Source: Thysanoteuthis rhombus
Lineage: Eukaryota; Mollusca; Cephalopoda; Oegopsida; Thysanoteuthidae
Length of the DNA: 64,000 bases
Assembly (NCBI GenBank): GCA_963457665.1
Contig: OY735231.1
Span: 41,725,524 to 41,789,523 of the forward strand
Direction of reading: 5' to 3'
Shown: positions 37,165 to 46,632 of the stretch, in pieces
Layout: every line of letters starts with the position of its first letter
How positions within the stretch are numbered: the stretch's first letter is position 1
The notes under the pieces: generated by a model
Databases searched by the model: none
Told to the model about the DNA's origin: nothing
Seen by the model: only the letters and a program-made list of their open reading frames with translations
Program-made: the position numbers and the translations under genes

Positions 37165-37640
37165 CATAATGAATGATCAAATATATGATCATTGTTTCAA
37201 CCAAGAAGATGACATCAGTATCTTGCCAGGTGAAGATGATGTGAATGCTGTGTCTCCCCATGTTATCCCTTACTTCAACTTGACTGCTTCCAGGCACCAG
37301 CTGCCAAGTACGAGTGGAATTACATCAATGGAGGCACTACGCAATGCTTACGAGGAATTGAAAAAAAAATATAATGACCTCAACTTAAAGTACCAAAGCC
37401 TTTGTACGTTTGTCCGGAAAAATATGAAACCTGAATTCAACCCCGACGAACTGCCTTCAGGTTCGCACTCTCTTGAAGAAAAAAACAAAACACTGGAAAT
37501 GAGTCGGAAGGATGAAATAGAAAAACTCCACAATGCTATTCTTCAACTAAACCATGAACTTTCGGAAGAGAAATCTAAAAACATTAAACTCCAGGTGCAA
37601 ATTAGCAGTTACAAAGAAATGTCACATTCGACCAGTGAAG
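37165..37640 (+). CDS. Coding exon of the TBK1-adaptor-like gene: EDDISIL motif, TBD-like helix, coiled coil
   Basis: The acceptor is a T-rich tract ending TTGGTTCAG at 37164, and the donor is GAAG|GTAATG at 37641. The exon holds 4 nt before the ATG at 37169 and ends with one base of a split Gly codon (phase 1). Residues 1-157 include the acidic EDDISIL motif (13-19), a Pro/Ser-rich spacer, the helix at 56-88 whose pattern A-Y-x-E-L-K...L-x-L...R-K matches the TBK1/IKKe-binding helix of AZI2, and a charged coiled coil at 100-150. If an upstream coding exon is used, the first base plus two donor-side bases form a codon, followed by ATA ATG, so the frame stays open through the acceptor. Confidence 0.85.
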
Positions 37641-39638
37641 GTAATGTACTTTTATATTAATCAACGCTATCCACAACAGTCCAGCTTAATTATTGTCACT
37701 AGGTGTAGGTTATTCATGTGTACTAACATTCATATGTATCTATCTGGACTTTGCCCACCCCTTATCTTTCATAGTAGAAACTTCAAATTTGCACATTGTG
37801 TAGGGAAGATATTTTTGTTTTTGAAAATTCCCCTCAAGTAGGGTTTTAGTGGGGGTTGAATTTGCAAAGTAAATTTCTACTAAATTGATCACTAGTCTTA
37901 TACCCGCTTGTGTTTTGAAAATTCAGACCTTTCGTAGTAATCACGGGACAACAATTTGCAAGAGAAGTAACTTATTCTTTGATCACCTCTTTTTCCAACA
38001 TTTTAATTGATCACCCCCAACCCCAACATATATGGGTGATGGTGATTCATAATTTCCTTTGGAATGCTAGTTCTTAGGATGCAATCTGTTTACAAACTAC
38101 AGTCTTAGTAATTGTTTGCTAGCTACGACTAAGAATTTGGGATGTATACCATATTCCTTCGTGAATGACACAAAAAATTTTGTATCCAAATCAGAGTGAA
38201 AATACTTCATTGTACAAATTTCATGTTACTAAAATTCATTGTACAAATTTCATATGTTACTAGAATAAATCTCCACTAAGAAATATATTCTACCTATGTG
38301 GCTACCAAACTTTAAAAAATGAAATTATTTAGGCAAAACATTTCAGGGGTCAGTGAACAGAACTTTTTTTTTTATTAGTTTGAGCTTTTCTCCTTGGGAG
38401 CTTAGATATAGGGTTGAAATAATAAACCATGATGATTGAGTGCCACAAAATTTATCTCCTCTCTGTGAAATACGTACAACACAAGCGCCCAAGAAATAAC
38501 AAAAATAAATTAAAATAATCAAATAAAAAAAAATAACAAAATTCAAAAACAATGGGTTCAGATTGAGCTCACAAGGTGTAAAAGATGGGTATCTTTGTTG
38601 TTAATTCTTTTATTTTGTTTAATAAAATAGAAATAATTACCATTGCAACATTACACAACATAAAAATATTGTATAGCTGCACTATTGCAGGACACAAATT
38701 TGGAATTTCAAAGCAGAAAAACAATTGGAACTGTTGTGCCAAATTGAGAACCCATGTTATAGAAGAGGCTACAACCTTATAGCTGTTTTTTACCTTTAAA
38801 TCAAATACTTGTATTATACAAAAAGAAATATGGTAAGTTCATCTGATGATTTCACATAGGTCAAATGCAACAAGTAAGAAGGATATTATGTAATTGGAAA
38901 ATACCAATCACCTTTGCCCAGTGGTTGAGAGCTCATACTAAAGACCTTTAGAATGGTACTCTATGAATTTCCACTTAGCACTTGACTCAAAGACTAATAT
39001 TGAAGAACCTCTCCCCAAGGCTAAGGGGTTACAGCCTAATCACATACCCTATTCCTCGTAAGATCACCAAAGTTGAGCAACCTCAAGCCTGGTCAATAAC
39101 TAGATGGGTGACCACTGAGGAATATCAGGTGCCATAAGCAGAACAAAGCTTTGATAGGCCTGGCAAGCCCGAAGCGGGTCTTTGTAACAATGGTGCACCT
39201 ATCCCCATGAAACTCTTGATGACACTATGAGCTGGGAACAATGATACATGTGTATAATTAGTATATTTGCCAAAGCAGAGAAACTTGTTTTATTCCAACT
39301 TTTATTCTTTTCCATTACTGGTATAAATACTTTTTTAAAACTAGAAACCGTTTGGAGGTACATATTGTCAGCGGGGAGTAATTGTGCAAGGATCTACCCA
39401 AAAATTTAATCAGTTCTTCCCTAACCTATTGTCTACCCTTCCAAAAAATAGCATGTGAACAAGCATAACATTTGGTGACGTGTGTTTTAGATATAAAAGT
39501 ACAATGTAGGGTAGATAATTGAGCCTGGATCTGCTCCAAACTTTAATCAGTTCCCTCATAGCCTATTGTCCACACTTCTACAGAATTTCATTGAAATTCA
39601 TTGAGAACTTTTTGAGATGTTTTGTGGACAGTCATGAG

Positions 39639-39707
<69 letters not shown>

Positions 39708-42700
39708 CATCAACTCTAGAAAACCTCACATTTTTGACACCAATTAAACTAAAACTTTACATAATGATATTCCCATCTCTAAAAAGTTCAGACAGAAAAT
39801 CTATTAATTCAGTACTTTCAGAGATATCATGTAGATAAATAGATAAACAGACAGACAAACCGACACAACAAAAACATATACCTCTTTCGAATTTTGTTGA
39901 CAGAGGTGAAACATATCTCTTAATGTCATAAACCACTGGAAACTGTTTTTGATTGACAGTAGAACTCTTCTGTCACGTGAAACAAAGTTTGTTAAACTAG
40001 TTATGTCAGAAAAAATGAAAAATTAATTAAAATCTTTACCATAAGTTGAAAGAGACAACTTTAATCAGTAGTTATTCTTCTTGTTAGTAACAGAGAAATT
40101 AACATCGAAATATCCTTATGTGAAAGTAAGAGTTTATTTAAATTTTCAGTTTCTTTGGATTGATTCTTTGTTTTTCATGAATTTCACAAAAAAATTGGGG
40201 CTCAACTTCTGGGTCACTTTGTTGAGGCAGCATCTGCAACTAAAATGACAATCCATATATGTAATCAACATATATGCAAATTTCTTCTCAATTTGTCTGT
40301 TTGGGCTCAAATGGGATGTTCTGAGTGGCTTACTCACCTACTTCTGACATAGCAATGAATGCTCTATCAAAGAAAGACTTCATATCTGATCATACATTAA
40401 AAGAGCTTGATTTTAGAAGAGACTTGGAAAAAACTTGAAATTAGGATTCTTTAACTATTGAAAATGAATTACCTGATAAAAAGCTGTTTATTACTATTCT
40501 GTACATAAATAACCCCATCATTTTTTATAGCAACAAATAAACTATCTGTAATTTTAGTCTTGAGTTTCAGAAATATCTTTAAGTATTTACACAATTCTAT
40601 GTATACCTGTTGCTCTTTCAGTCAGGTAAATTTGCCAAAACCAAATCAATTAGTCCTCCTTTATATCACAAATGTCAGGGTCCATTAAGATAACTGCATT
40701 ATAGCTGACCTGCAGATAATTCTAAGTACAACCTCTCATCTGAACAAAGGTGTTGTTTTGATTGGAAAATCAAAGAAATTTTGCATAAAACAACAGGTAA
40801 TAATGTTATTTGATTACAAATTGAAGAAATTTAAGGTTTCAATCATATTAAGATCTTTTGATGAAATCATGTTTTTATTCATGATGGGCAATAATACATC
40901 CAGGTAAAAATGTTGGAGTCCACCAATCATAATATCTTAATCTTAATATTACAAACCTTACTATATTGGAGGATACCTGGACTACTTTTGAAAAGGAGTA
41001 TTGGGACAGTTTTTTGTACTAGTGATAAAAAGCAACATTTAATATGATAGGGTAAAACTAGTTATTAAATGATGGAAAACAAATCCAAAAACCTCGACTT
41101 TAAGCTATGACCCATTTGTATACTCTACACTAGGCAGATACCCTCTACTTTTTGACCACACTATAAAACGTGCATATGTATGTACACATTTATATATTAT
41201 CATCATCATCATTTTCATCAGGCTTCCAACATCCGTCATTCAACATAAATCTCTTCCAAGGTCCACCAGATCTCTTGTCCGTAGGCATCTCCTGAACTTG
41301 TTTAAATGGCGCTATCTGGTTTGTTTTTTTTTGCTTGCTACAATCTCACATAATATCTATTGGGAATTTAGATCTATTAGAAACTGTCTATGAAAACTGT
41401 CAAATAGGTTTCTTCAGTTTTTAAGTTGGTCTGGATAGCTGGCTATTACTATGGCACAATGAAGCTAGAGGGTCAAATAGTTAAACATTTACTCCTTACT
41501 ATGTTGAGAAAAAACTTATTTTCTGTTTATTTTTTCAATTATTTTGGCTGTAATCAAATTGATTCTAAGTTTCATCCATATTTATTTTTAATTATCTCAG
41601 TTGATGAAGTATTTAAAATCTTTATTATTTTTTGGGCTACTATTTACATTCAGTTCAATTGTTGCTTTTTATGGCAACACGGCTAAATTCTGCCTTGGTA
41701 CTTTTCTGCAGTGAATGGATATATTAACATTGTGGATCAGAATAAAGAATAACTTCCAGGTGAGAATCAAACTCACAACCCTGGATGCTGAAGAGTGGCT
41801 TGCTTAACATGTGACTGTTCTCACCACTGAACTACTGGAATTTAGTGAAAAGTTTCAGTCCAAATCAAACCATTAAATTTTTGGTGGTAAGAACAGTTAT
41901 GCGTTAATCAAACAAACCTCCAGCTTGAAGGGTCATCAGTTCAATTCTTACCTAGGACTCATTCTTTATTCCAATCTACATTTATTTATCTACTAACTGC
42001 TGAAGAGTACCCAGCCTGAGTGAATTTGCAATAAAAAGCTACAACAATGATGATAAAGGTAAATACTAGCAGTGACCAATATTGATTCATATTTAATGTT
42101 AAAATTAATATTTATCCTCAAGTTTTTTATTTGTTTTTTGCTTTTCATATTGATGAATCCAGACTCGGTAGGAGTAGCTATAAGTGTCCTGAGGGATACA
42201 TTTGTTTTTCAGCCAACCTTTGAGAGCATTCACTGATGGAGCTTCAATTGTCTCCTGACTTGAACCATTCCTAGTTGATGTTACCCTGGCTGACTTTCTT
42301 AGTCCAGGCTGGTGTTGCACATGCAGTTTCCTTTTATGACCCCTAGTCCCTGGGTCTGGTGTTCTTTTTATCATACTATTTCCAAAGACCTGACATTATT
42401 TCTCATGCAACACTTCATCAATACCTCTGATAATTTTATAGGTCTGGATGAGATCAGCATGTTGATAGCCTGTAGTTACAAGCTAGCTAAATGTTCAGAG
42501 AAAGAAAGATATGAAGTGCCTCGTACCTGTTCAAGAGCAACTTTATCTATCTTTAGTTTTGAGACCAGATCACCAAAGTGTATTCTAAATGCAGTCAAGT
42601 GATGCTTTTGTAGAGATACATAAAGGACCCCCTTGTCCAAAGCCTCATATGTGTGCTTTATTGCTCATTTAGGTTTGTTGACTTGAGCTTGTCTGTGCCC

Positions 42701-45700
42701 TGTGAAAGTCAGCTTATTGTCTATTCTGACTCCCAAGTTCTTCTCTTCTTCAACAGCCTCTAGAGAGTGTATTGAAGCATGTACTTCTTTCATCTTATAT
42801 TTCCAATAGATTAGAAAATCTTTGATAAAAAAACCAATGACCTTTTTTTCTGCTTATATTTTCCAAACAGGGTTGCTAGATTTAGGAAAAGGGGAGATAA
42901 TCCGGGTTTCATCTCAGAGACTTACCCAATACAGGAGACAGAGGTTCAGTATCAGCCTCTTGAGGCAGTCCTACTTCAAAAGGCTAATATGAACGTCTGC
43001 ATCCAGACTCAATCAATGCCTGTGTTGGGTTGATTTCTGAGACATAGCTTGGATTATTTCCTCGTCTGGCCAAATTGATACTATTGTTTTGAATCAATTT
43101 ATTTTGTCCACAAATATATCTCTTTTTTTTTCCTTTCTCCCAGGCTCAAGTGACAAATCATTAACAGTTCTTGAAGACCTTACGAAACATGTTGAAATTT
43201 TGGAGAAATCTATCGAGTTCCACAAGGTTATCATCAGCAAACAATGTAAGTATTTCTTAAAGATTTGTAGAAAATAACTAGTATCTACCCATGTTATGTG
43301 TACATCTTTTCTCAATCTGATTCACCCTTTGTAATTAATAGAAAAACAATCACTGATTTTACTAGCACATGAACTAAGTAGTATGAAGTAAAATATCATT
43401 CTTTCTGAATGACAATGTTTCAAGAGCAAGTATGTAGCATGAGCATTATTGATTAAATTACAATTTTTTTTTTTTTTTTATTTTTTATTAAAGCCATTAA
43501 AGAATTTCTAGCAGATACTTTTTTTTCTGTAAAACCGAAGAGTTTATGTAATTGTTTGGAACTGGGACTAAAATATTTTATAGAGATTCCACTAAATTAA
43601 TCAAGTATTTTGTGAATATTAGGGTACTCTCAAATTCTGGGCTATTCATGTAACTTCGTGATGTTAATGACCCAACCCTGTTGTACCTGGAGTAGGCCTA
43701 GCCACCAAAATCTGTGGATTTCTGAAACTCCAAACACCCTCTTGAGGTCATGATGCTCAATTGGTCTGTATTTTTCCTAATCTCATAGAAAAGTACTTAC
43801 TTTACATATACTAGCCAATTGGGTGGTATTCAGCAGGTTCCTCCAGAAGGCCCCACCCATCACTCTCCAATTGGGTCTGTATAGTGGGTAACTGAAAACA
43901 CCCTCTATACTATGTATATGCATAATGAACAGAAAATAAGGGTTCAGTTTAGCATTACAATTACATTGCAAATAAAAAATCCCCCCCTCCTAAAAGTCTT
44001 TTTTTTTTAAAATGTTGGTAAAACCAAATAGTCCAAGTTTTCCCCATTACTTTACATCACATTACATTTCCATTATGTATGCATACTAAGTTTGGTATGC
44101 CAATGGACAGAAAGTAAGGGTTCAGTTTTGCATTATTGTTACATGTAACAAGTTAGTGTAGAAATACACATGAAAATATAAATAATTCTGAAAACTAACA
44201 ATGTAAACACACTGGCCAGCAATCAGAATGAAGGATTAGTTAAGGGTATATTTTGATTTCTGTCTACCATGCAGGCATTGGTAGTTCACTCGGTAAGAGC
44301 AGACTCAGCTAAAGAGCTCCCCCATTAAGAAAGTAAAATCAGACCGGGCTAAAAACTTAGTTAACAAATTGTCAATTTCTGTATCAGCTACATGTAAATA
44401 GAACTGCCCCTTAGAACCCTTGGAAAAAAGAATTTTGGAGGAAAATCAAATAGTTCAAGTTCTTCCTCTAGGTCTACTAAGTATGCATACCAAATTTGGT
44501 TGAGCTGCACCAATGTTTAAGCGAGAGGGACACAGTGATTAACTTGTTTTTTTTGTTTTGTTTTTTTATATATATATAGTGATGATTCAGATTTTATTGC
44601 AAAGCAGTTCAATTTGTCTTCACATAAAATCAATAGGATCAGAATTATTATTATATTTCAGTTTTTACATTTTTGGGGGTCACAAAAAATGCTAAATAAG
44701 AAAAAAATTGTTGTATTACCTCTGTCCCATTATAGTTGTTACATTTGCATATATATTTCATGCACTAAATATAACATCAATCATGGGACAGAGGTAGCAC
44801 ACAGAGCAATCATTAGTGACAAACACTCCCAGAAAATGATTATATTATCTAAACATATAATAGGTATATATGCCAATTGGTTTGTCAATTTACGTCAGAG
44901 TCAGGGTAGGAGTGGGAGAATGATGTTTAGACCTCCCGCCTTTTTTTGTGTGTGTTCTCTTCTGCCTTTCTAGCTGGCTACTGCCATGTGTTGTTGCCTT
45001 TCCACCTACGTGGTGTGACAGGGGATGCTATATAACTGTGGCTTGCTGGAGACGGGCTGAGTGGTAGGGTGAAAATTAAAAGAAAAGAAAAATGTTTCTT
45101 TGAAAAGTAAAACTGATTTTGTTTCTGCTTAATCCATTTGAAAATCGATAAAAAACAACTTCTGTTGAATGAATCAGATCTGAACCCTTGGAATCACACT
45201 TCTTTATAAAGAATGTCCTTCTCAATAAATACATTTGTTCTAAAATATATATTTGCTCAGTTTATCCATGCTTGAATGATCCCATCATTTTTAATCGGTA
45301 ATATACTAGTTATATCATAATGATTTACTTTATTTTCCACCTTATTTCATTTTTGCTTTTTACTTATTGGCGTGGTAATTAATCTGGAAATGATAGCATT
45401 ACTTACATTGTTTAAAGTAAAATTAATGTAAATAGCCATAGAAGCACAGACCATGGAATCAACCACCCAAGCTCAATCTTCGGTCACTGCTGTTTAGGTT
45501 CACATCACACTAAGGCCCTTTGAAAAGGCATGAATCCATCTCTCCTCCTTCTACCTATGGATAAAATAGCTGAACATATCTGACTCTCTAGCATTTGGAA
45601 GGCAACCGGTCTAGGAGAAAGACGTCTCTAATACTTTCTAACCAGGGAGTGAAGCCCCTCTCGAGGTGGTTTGACATCCTCCTGGCAGCTCCCGCAGCCA

Positions 45701-46632
45701 AGCTGATGCCAAACGTTTCACTCTCAGCTTTCCTCTGGACTACAACAGCAAGACCGAGAGGGAGATTCTGATAATTGGGTATCCTTTGATCTCCATACGC
45801 TCTGCCTAGGCCTGTGTCCTGATGGGGAAGTTCTATTGTCTGTAGATACAGAACAGAGACCATCCAATGTAAATGAATGACAACCATTAAAGCACTTTTT
45901 TCCTGTTATTGCTATAAAACATCTGTTGTTTTTTCAATTCAAATTTTCTCTATTTCAGTACCCCATTCCAGGCTACCTACCCAGTCTCTTTTTGGAAAGC
46001 CTGATTTTATTTCCCAAAGAAAACAGTCTGAACATGATGAACTGTCATCTTTAGGCAATAAGCCCGTTCACGGTCCAATGAAAGCATTATTAGCAACAGG
46101 CACTGTCGTAACGGAGAAAGTACAGAATTCAACTTGGCAACAACCTAAATCAGAAGATGCAAAAACAAGATCAAGTATTATAAACTTGAAGAATATACGA
46201 CTAAAACAAGAAAAACAAGATAAAACACATACAACATTTGCATCTCCTACACATCAGCACACAAATACTCTTTCATCATCATCATCGTCCACACCACAAT
46301 CATCATCAACCACTACTACCAACATTGCACCCAATGCCCTTGTAAGGGAAAAGGATATTCCATTTTTGAATAATGCAGAGGCTATTTCACCTGCTAATGA
46401 CTCCGAACAGTCTTTGTGTGTATCAGAAATGCTTTGCCCAATCTGTGAAAAACCCTTTACTGATTTAAGCAAGTTCCAAGAACACGTGTTTGACTGTAAA
46501 ACTGATCCATTAGATCGAAGTTGTCCCGTTTGCATGAAGAACTTTAAAAATGCACCCCAAGAGGTATTTGAGGAACATGTTAATACACACTTTGACCAAC
46601 CAGGTGATGATTTTGATGTTTTGAATTTCTAA
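37169..46632 (+). CDS. TBK1-adaptor-like protein (NAP1/SINTBAD-type N-terminus, TAX1BP1-type C-terminal zinc fingers), spliced
   Basis: The coding sequence joins 37169-37640, 43144-43245 and 45959-46632 (1248 nt including stop, 415 residues). Seen in the protein: EDDISIL at residues 13-19; an AYEELKKK...LRK-type helix at 56-88; further coiled coil at about 100-150 and 164-190; a Ser/Thr/Gln-rich low-complexity stretch at about 290-325; zinc finger 1 (C351, C354, H367, C371); zinc finger 2 (C380, C383, H398, H402); and DDFDVLNF at the C-terminus. Known: NAP1/AZI2 and SINTBAD/TBKBP1 carry an EDDI(C/S)IL sequence near residue 10 and a TBK1/IKKe-binding helix; TAX1BP1 ends in two ubiquitin-binding zinc fingers followed by a short tail. 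Inferred role: a cytosolic adaptor linking ubiquitinated cargo to TBK1 and the autophagy machinery. No SKICH domain is seen. Start chosen at the ATG four bases after a strong acceptor, which puts the motif at the same distance from Met as in vertebrate homologues; a 5' UTR intron is then implied. Family call is good, exact orthology is not settled. Confidence 0.85.
37800..38045. repeat. Dispersed repeat family C
   Basis: TTTTTGAAAATTCCCCTCAAGTAGGG..TTTAGTGGGGGTTGAATTTGCAA...CTTGTGTTTTGAAAATTCAGACCTTT...AATTTGCAAGAGAAGTAACTTATTCTTTGATCACCTC...AATTGATCACCCCCA follows the same order as at 62640-63035 and 54980-55215. Confidence 0.7.
39033..39140 (+). mobile_element. 5S rRNA-derived sequence (SINE3-type head or 5S pseudogene)
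   Basis: GATCACCAAAGTTGAGCAACCTCAAGCCTGGTCAATAACTAGATGGGTGACCACTGAGGAATATCAGGTGCCATAAGC aligns to the animal 5S rRNA internal promoter, covering A box, intermediate element and C box, to its 3' end. The 5' part GCCTAATCACATACCCTATTCCTCGT also aligns but lacks about a dozen bases of the loop A/B region. The substitutions and deletion rule out a functional 5S gene. A non-5S tail continues to about 39245, as in 5S-derived SINEs. Confidence 0.75.
39340..39905. repeat. Dispersed repeat family B, with embedded TA array
   Basis: Two consecutive partial units (GGAGTAATTGTGCAAGGATCTACCC and GGTAGATAATTGAGCCTGGATCTGC), each followed by TTTAATCAGTTC..CCTATTGTC. CATTGAGAACTTTTTGAGATGTTTTGTGGACAGTCATGAG leads into the TA array, and a further piece lies at 39780-39905. 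Confidence 0.7.
39641..39705. repeat. (TA)n microsatellite in intron
   Basis: About 32 TA units inside the family-B copy. Confidence 0.95.
41330..41690. repeat. Dispersed repeat family C (5' part)
   Basis: TATTAGAAACTGTCTATGAAAACTGTCAAATAGGTTTCTTCAGTTTTTAAGTTGGTCTGGATAGCTGGCTAT...GAAGCTAGAGGGTCAAATAGTTAAACATTTACTCC matches 54830-54960. Confidence 0.6.
41734..41980. mobile_element. Inverted pair of tRNA-like elements inside the intron
   Basis: The left element (minus strand, 41752-41838) reads CAGTAGTTCAGTGGTGAGAACAG then GGTTGTGAGTTTGATTCTCACCTGG. The right element (plus strand, 41878-41957) reads TGGTGGTAAGAACAGTTATG then GGTCATCAGTTCAATTCTTACCTAGG. The outer flanks are also inverted (GGATCAGAATAAAGAAT versus ATTCTTTATTCCAATC). 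The arms are more diverged than at 7.8 kb. Confidence 0.65.
42868..43080. mobile_element. Foldback MITE family 1, copy 5, next to exon 43144
   Basis: CAGGGTTGCTAGATTTAGG...GGGGAGATAATCCGGGTTTCATCTCAGAGACTTACCCAATACAGG, then a spacer, then CAATGCCTGTGTTGGGTTGATTTCTGAGACATAGCTTGGATTATTTCC...CTGGCCAAATT. It ends 63 bp upstream of the coding exon. Confidence 0.8.
43144..43245 (+). CDS. Coding exon of the TBK1-adaptor-like gene: short coiled-coil cassette (102 nt)
   Basis: The acceptor is a long pyrimidine tract ending CTCCCAG at 43143 and the donor is CAAT|GTAAGT at 43246. The exon is exactly 34 codons long and enters and leaves in phase 1, so skipping it would keep the frame. It encodes residues 158-191, with a heptad-like run of Leu/Val/Ile (LTVLEDLTKHVEILEKSIEF) that extends the coiled coil. 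Its amino-acid character and both splice sites support it as a real exon although it is far too short to stand out as an ORF. Confidence 0.85.
44272..44345 (+). mobile_element. tRNA-like SINE fragment
   Basis: GGCATTGGTAGTTCACTCGGTAAGAGCAGACTCAGC is a good tRNA 5'-half/A-box match. The following sequence lacks a clear B box. Confidence 0.45.
44717..44796. repeat. 80-bp hairpin with perfect 14-bp ends
   Basis: TACCTCTGTCCCAT and its exact reverse complement ATGGGACAGAGGTA bound an 80-bp unit, with further pairing inside (GTTGTTACATTT against AAATATAACATC). Looks like a tiny MITE. Confidence 0.75.
45959..46632 (+). CDS. Terminal coding exon of the TBK1-adaptor-like gene: disordered linker, two UBZ-like zinc fingers, LIR-like tail
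   Basis: The acceptor TTTTCTCTATTTCAG ends at 45958. The single T carried over from exon 3 joins TA to give Leu192, then PHSRLP. The open frame continues upstream of the acceptor, but that part is intron. The linker has many Ser/Thr/Gln residues, with TCA/ACA codon runs near 46275-46320. Finger 1 is CPxCxxxFx7FxxHxxxC, a C2HC finger; finger 2 is CPxCxxxFx7VFxxHxxxH, a C2H2 finger ending in THFDQ exactly as in TAX1BP1. Both fit the UBZ1-type ubiquitin-binding finger. The stop TAA is at 46630-46632. This is the best conserved part of the gene. Confidence 0.92.

Larger units (their letters stand above)
37641..43143 (+). other. Intron between the 37165 and 43144 exons of the TBK1-adaptor-like gene
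   Basis: A 5.5-kb GT-AG intron filled with repeats: family C (37800-38045), a 5S rRNA-derived element (39033-39140), family B (39340-39905), a TA array, family C (41330-41690), an inverted tRNA-like pair (41734-41980) and a foldback MITE (42868-43080). No other exon was recognised. Confidence 0.8.
43246..45958 (+). other. Intron between the 43144 and 45959 exons
   Basis: A 2.7-kb GT-AG intron. It holds a T run (43465-43480), a locally duplicated segment (43910-43960 and 44085-44135, both with ACAGAAA.TAAGGGTTCAGTTT.GCATTA), a tRNA-like fragment (44272-44345), an 80-bp hairpin (44717-44796) and a GC-richer patch at 45590-45880 whose minus ORF shows no domain. Confidence 0.75.

Noticed and set aside
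39033..39140. Functional 5S rRNA gene
   Set aside because: About a dozen bases of the 5' half are missing and there are many substitutions, with no T-run terminator directly after the 3' end.
45588..45887. 99-codon minus-strand ORF in a GC-richer intron patch
   Set aside because: No domain and no splice partners. It is probably a decayed repeat. Kept only as part of the intron description.
45877..45958. First 27 codons of the 251-codon ORF that includes the zinc fingers
   Set aside because: This part lies before a strong acceptor (TTTTCTCTATTTCAG at 45958), and splicing from exon 43245 gives a continuous frame, so it is intron and the ATG at 45877 is not the start.
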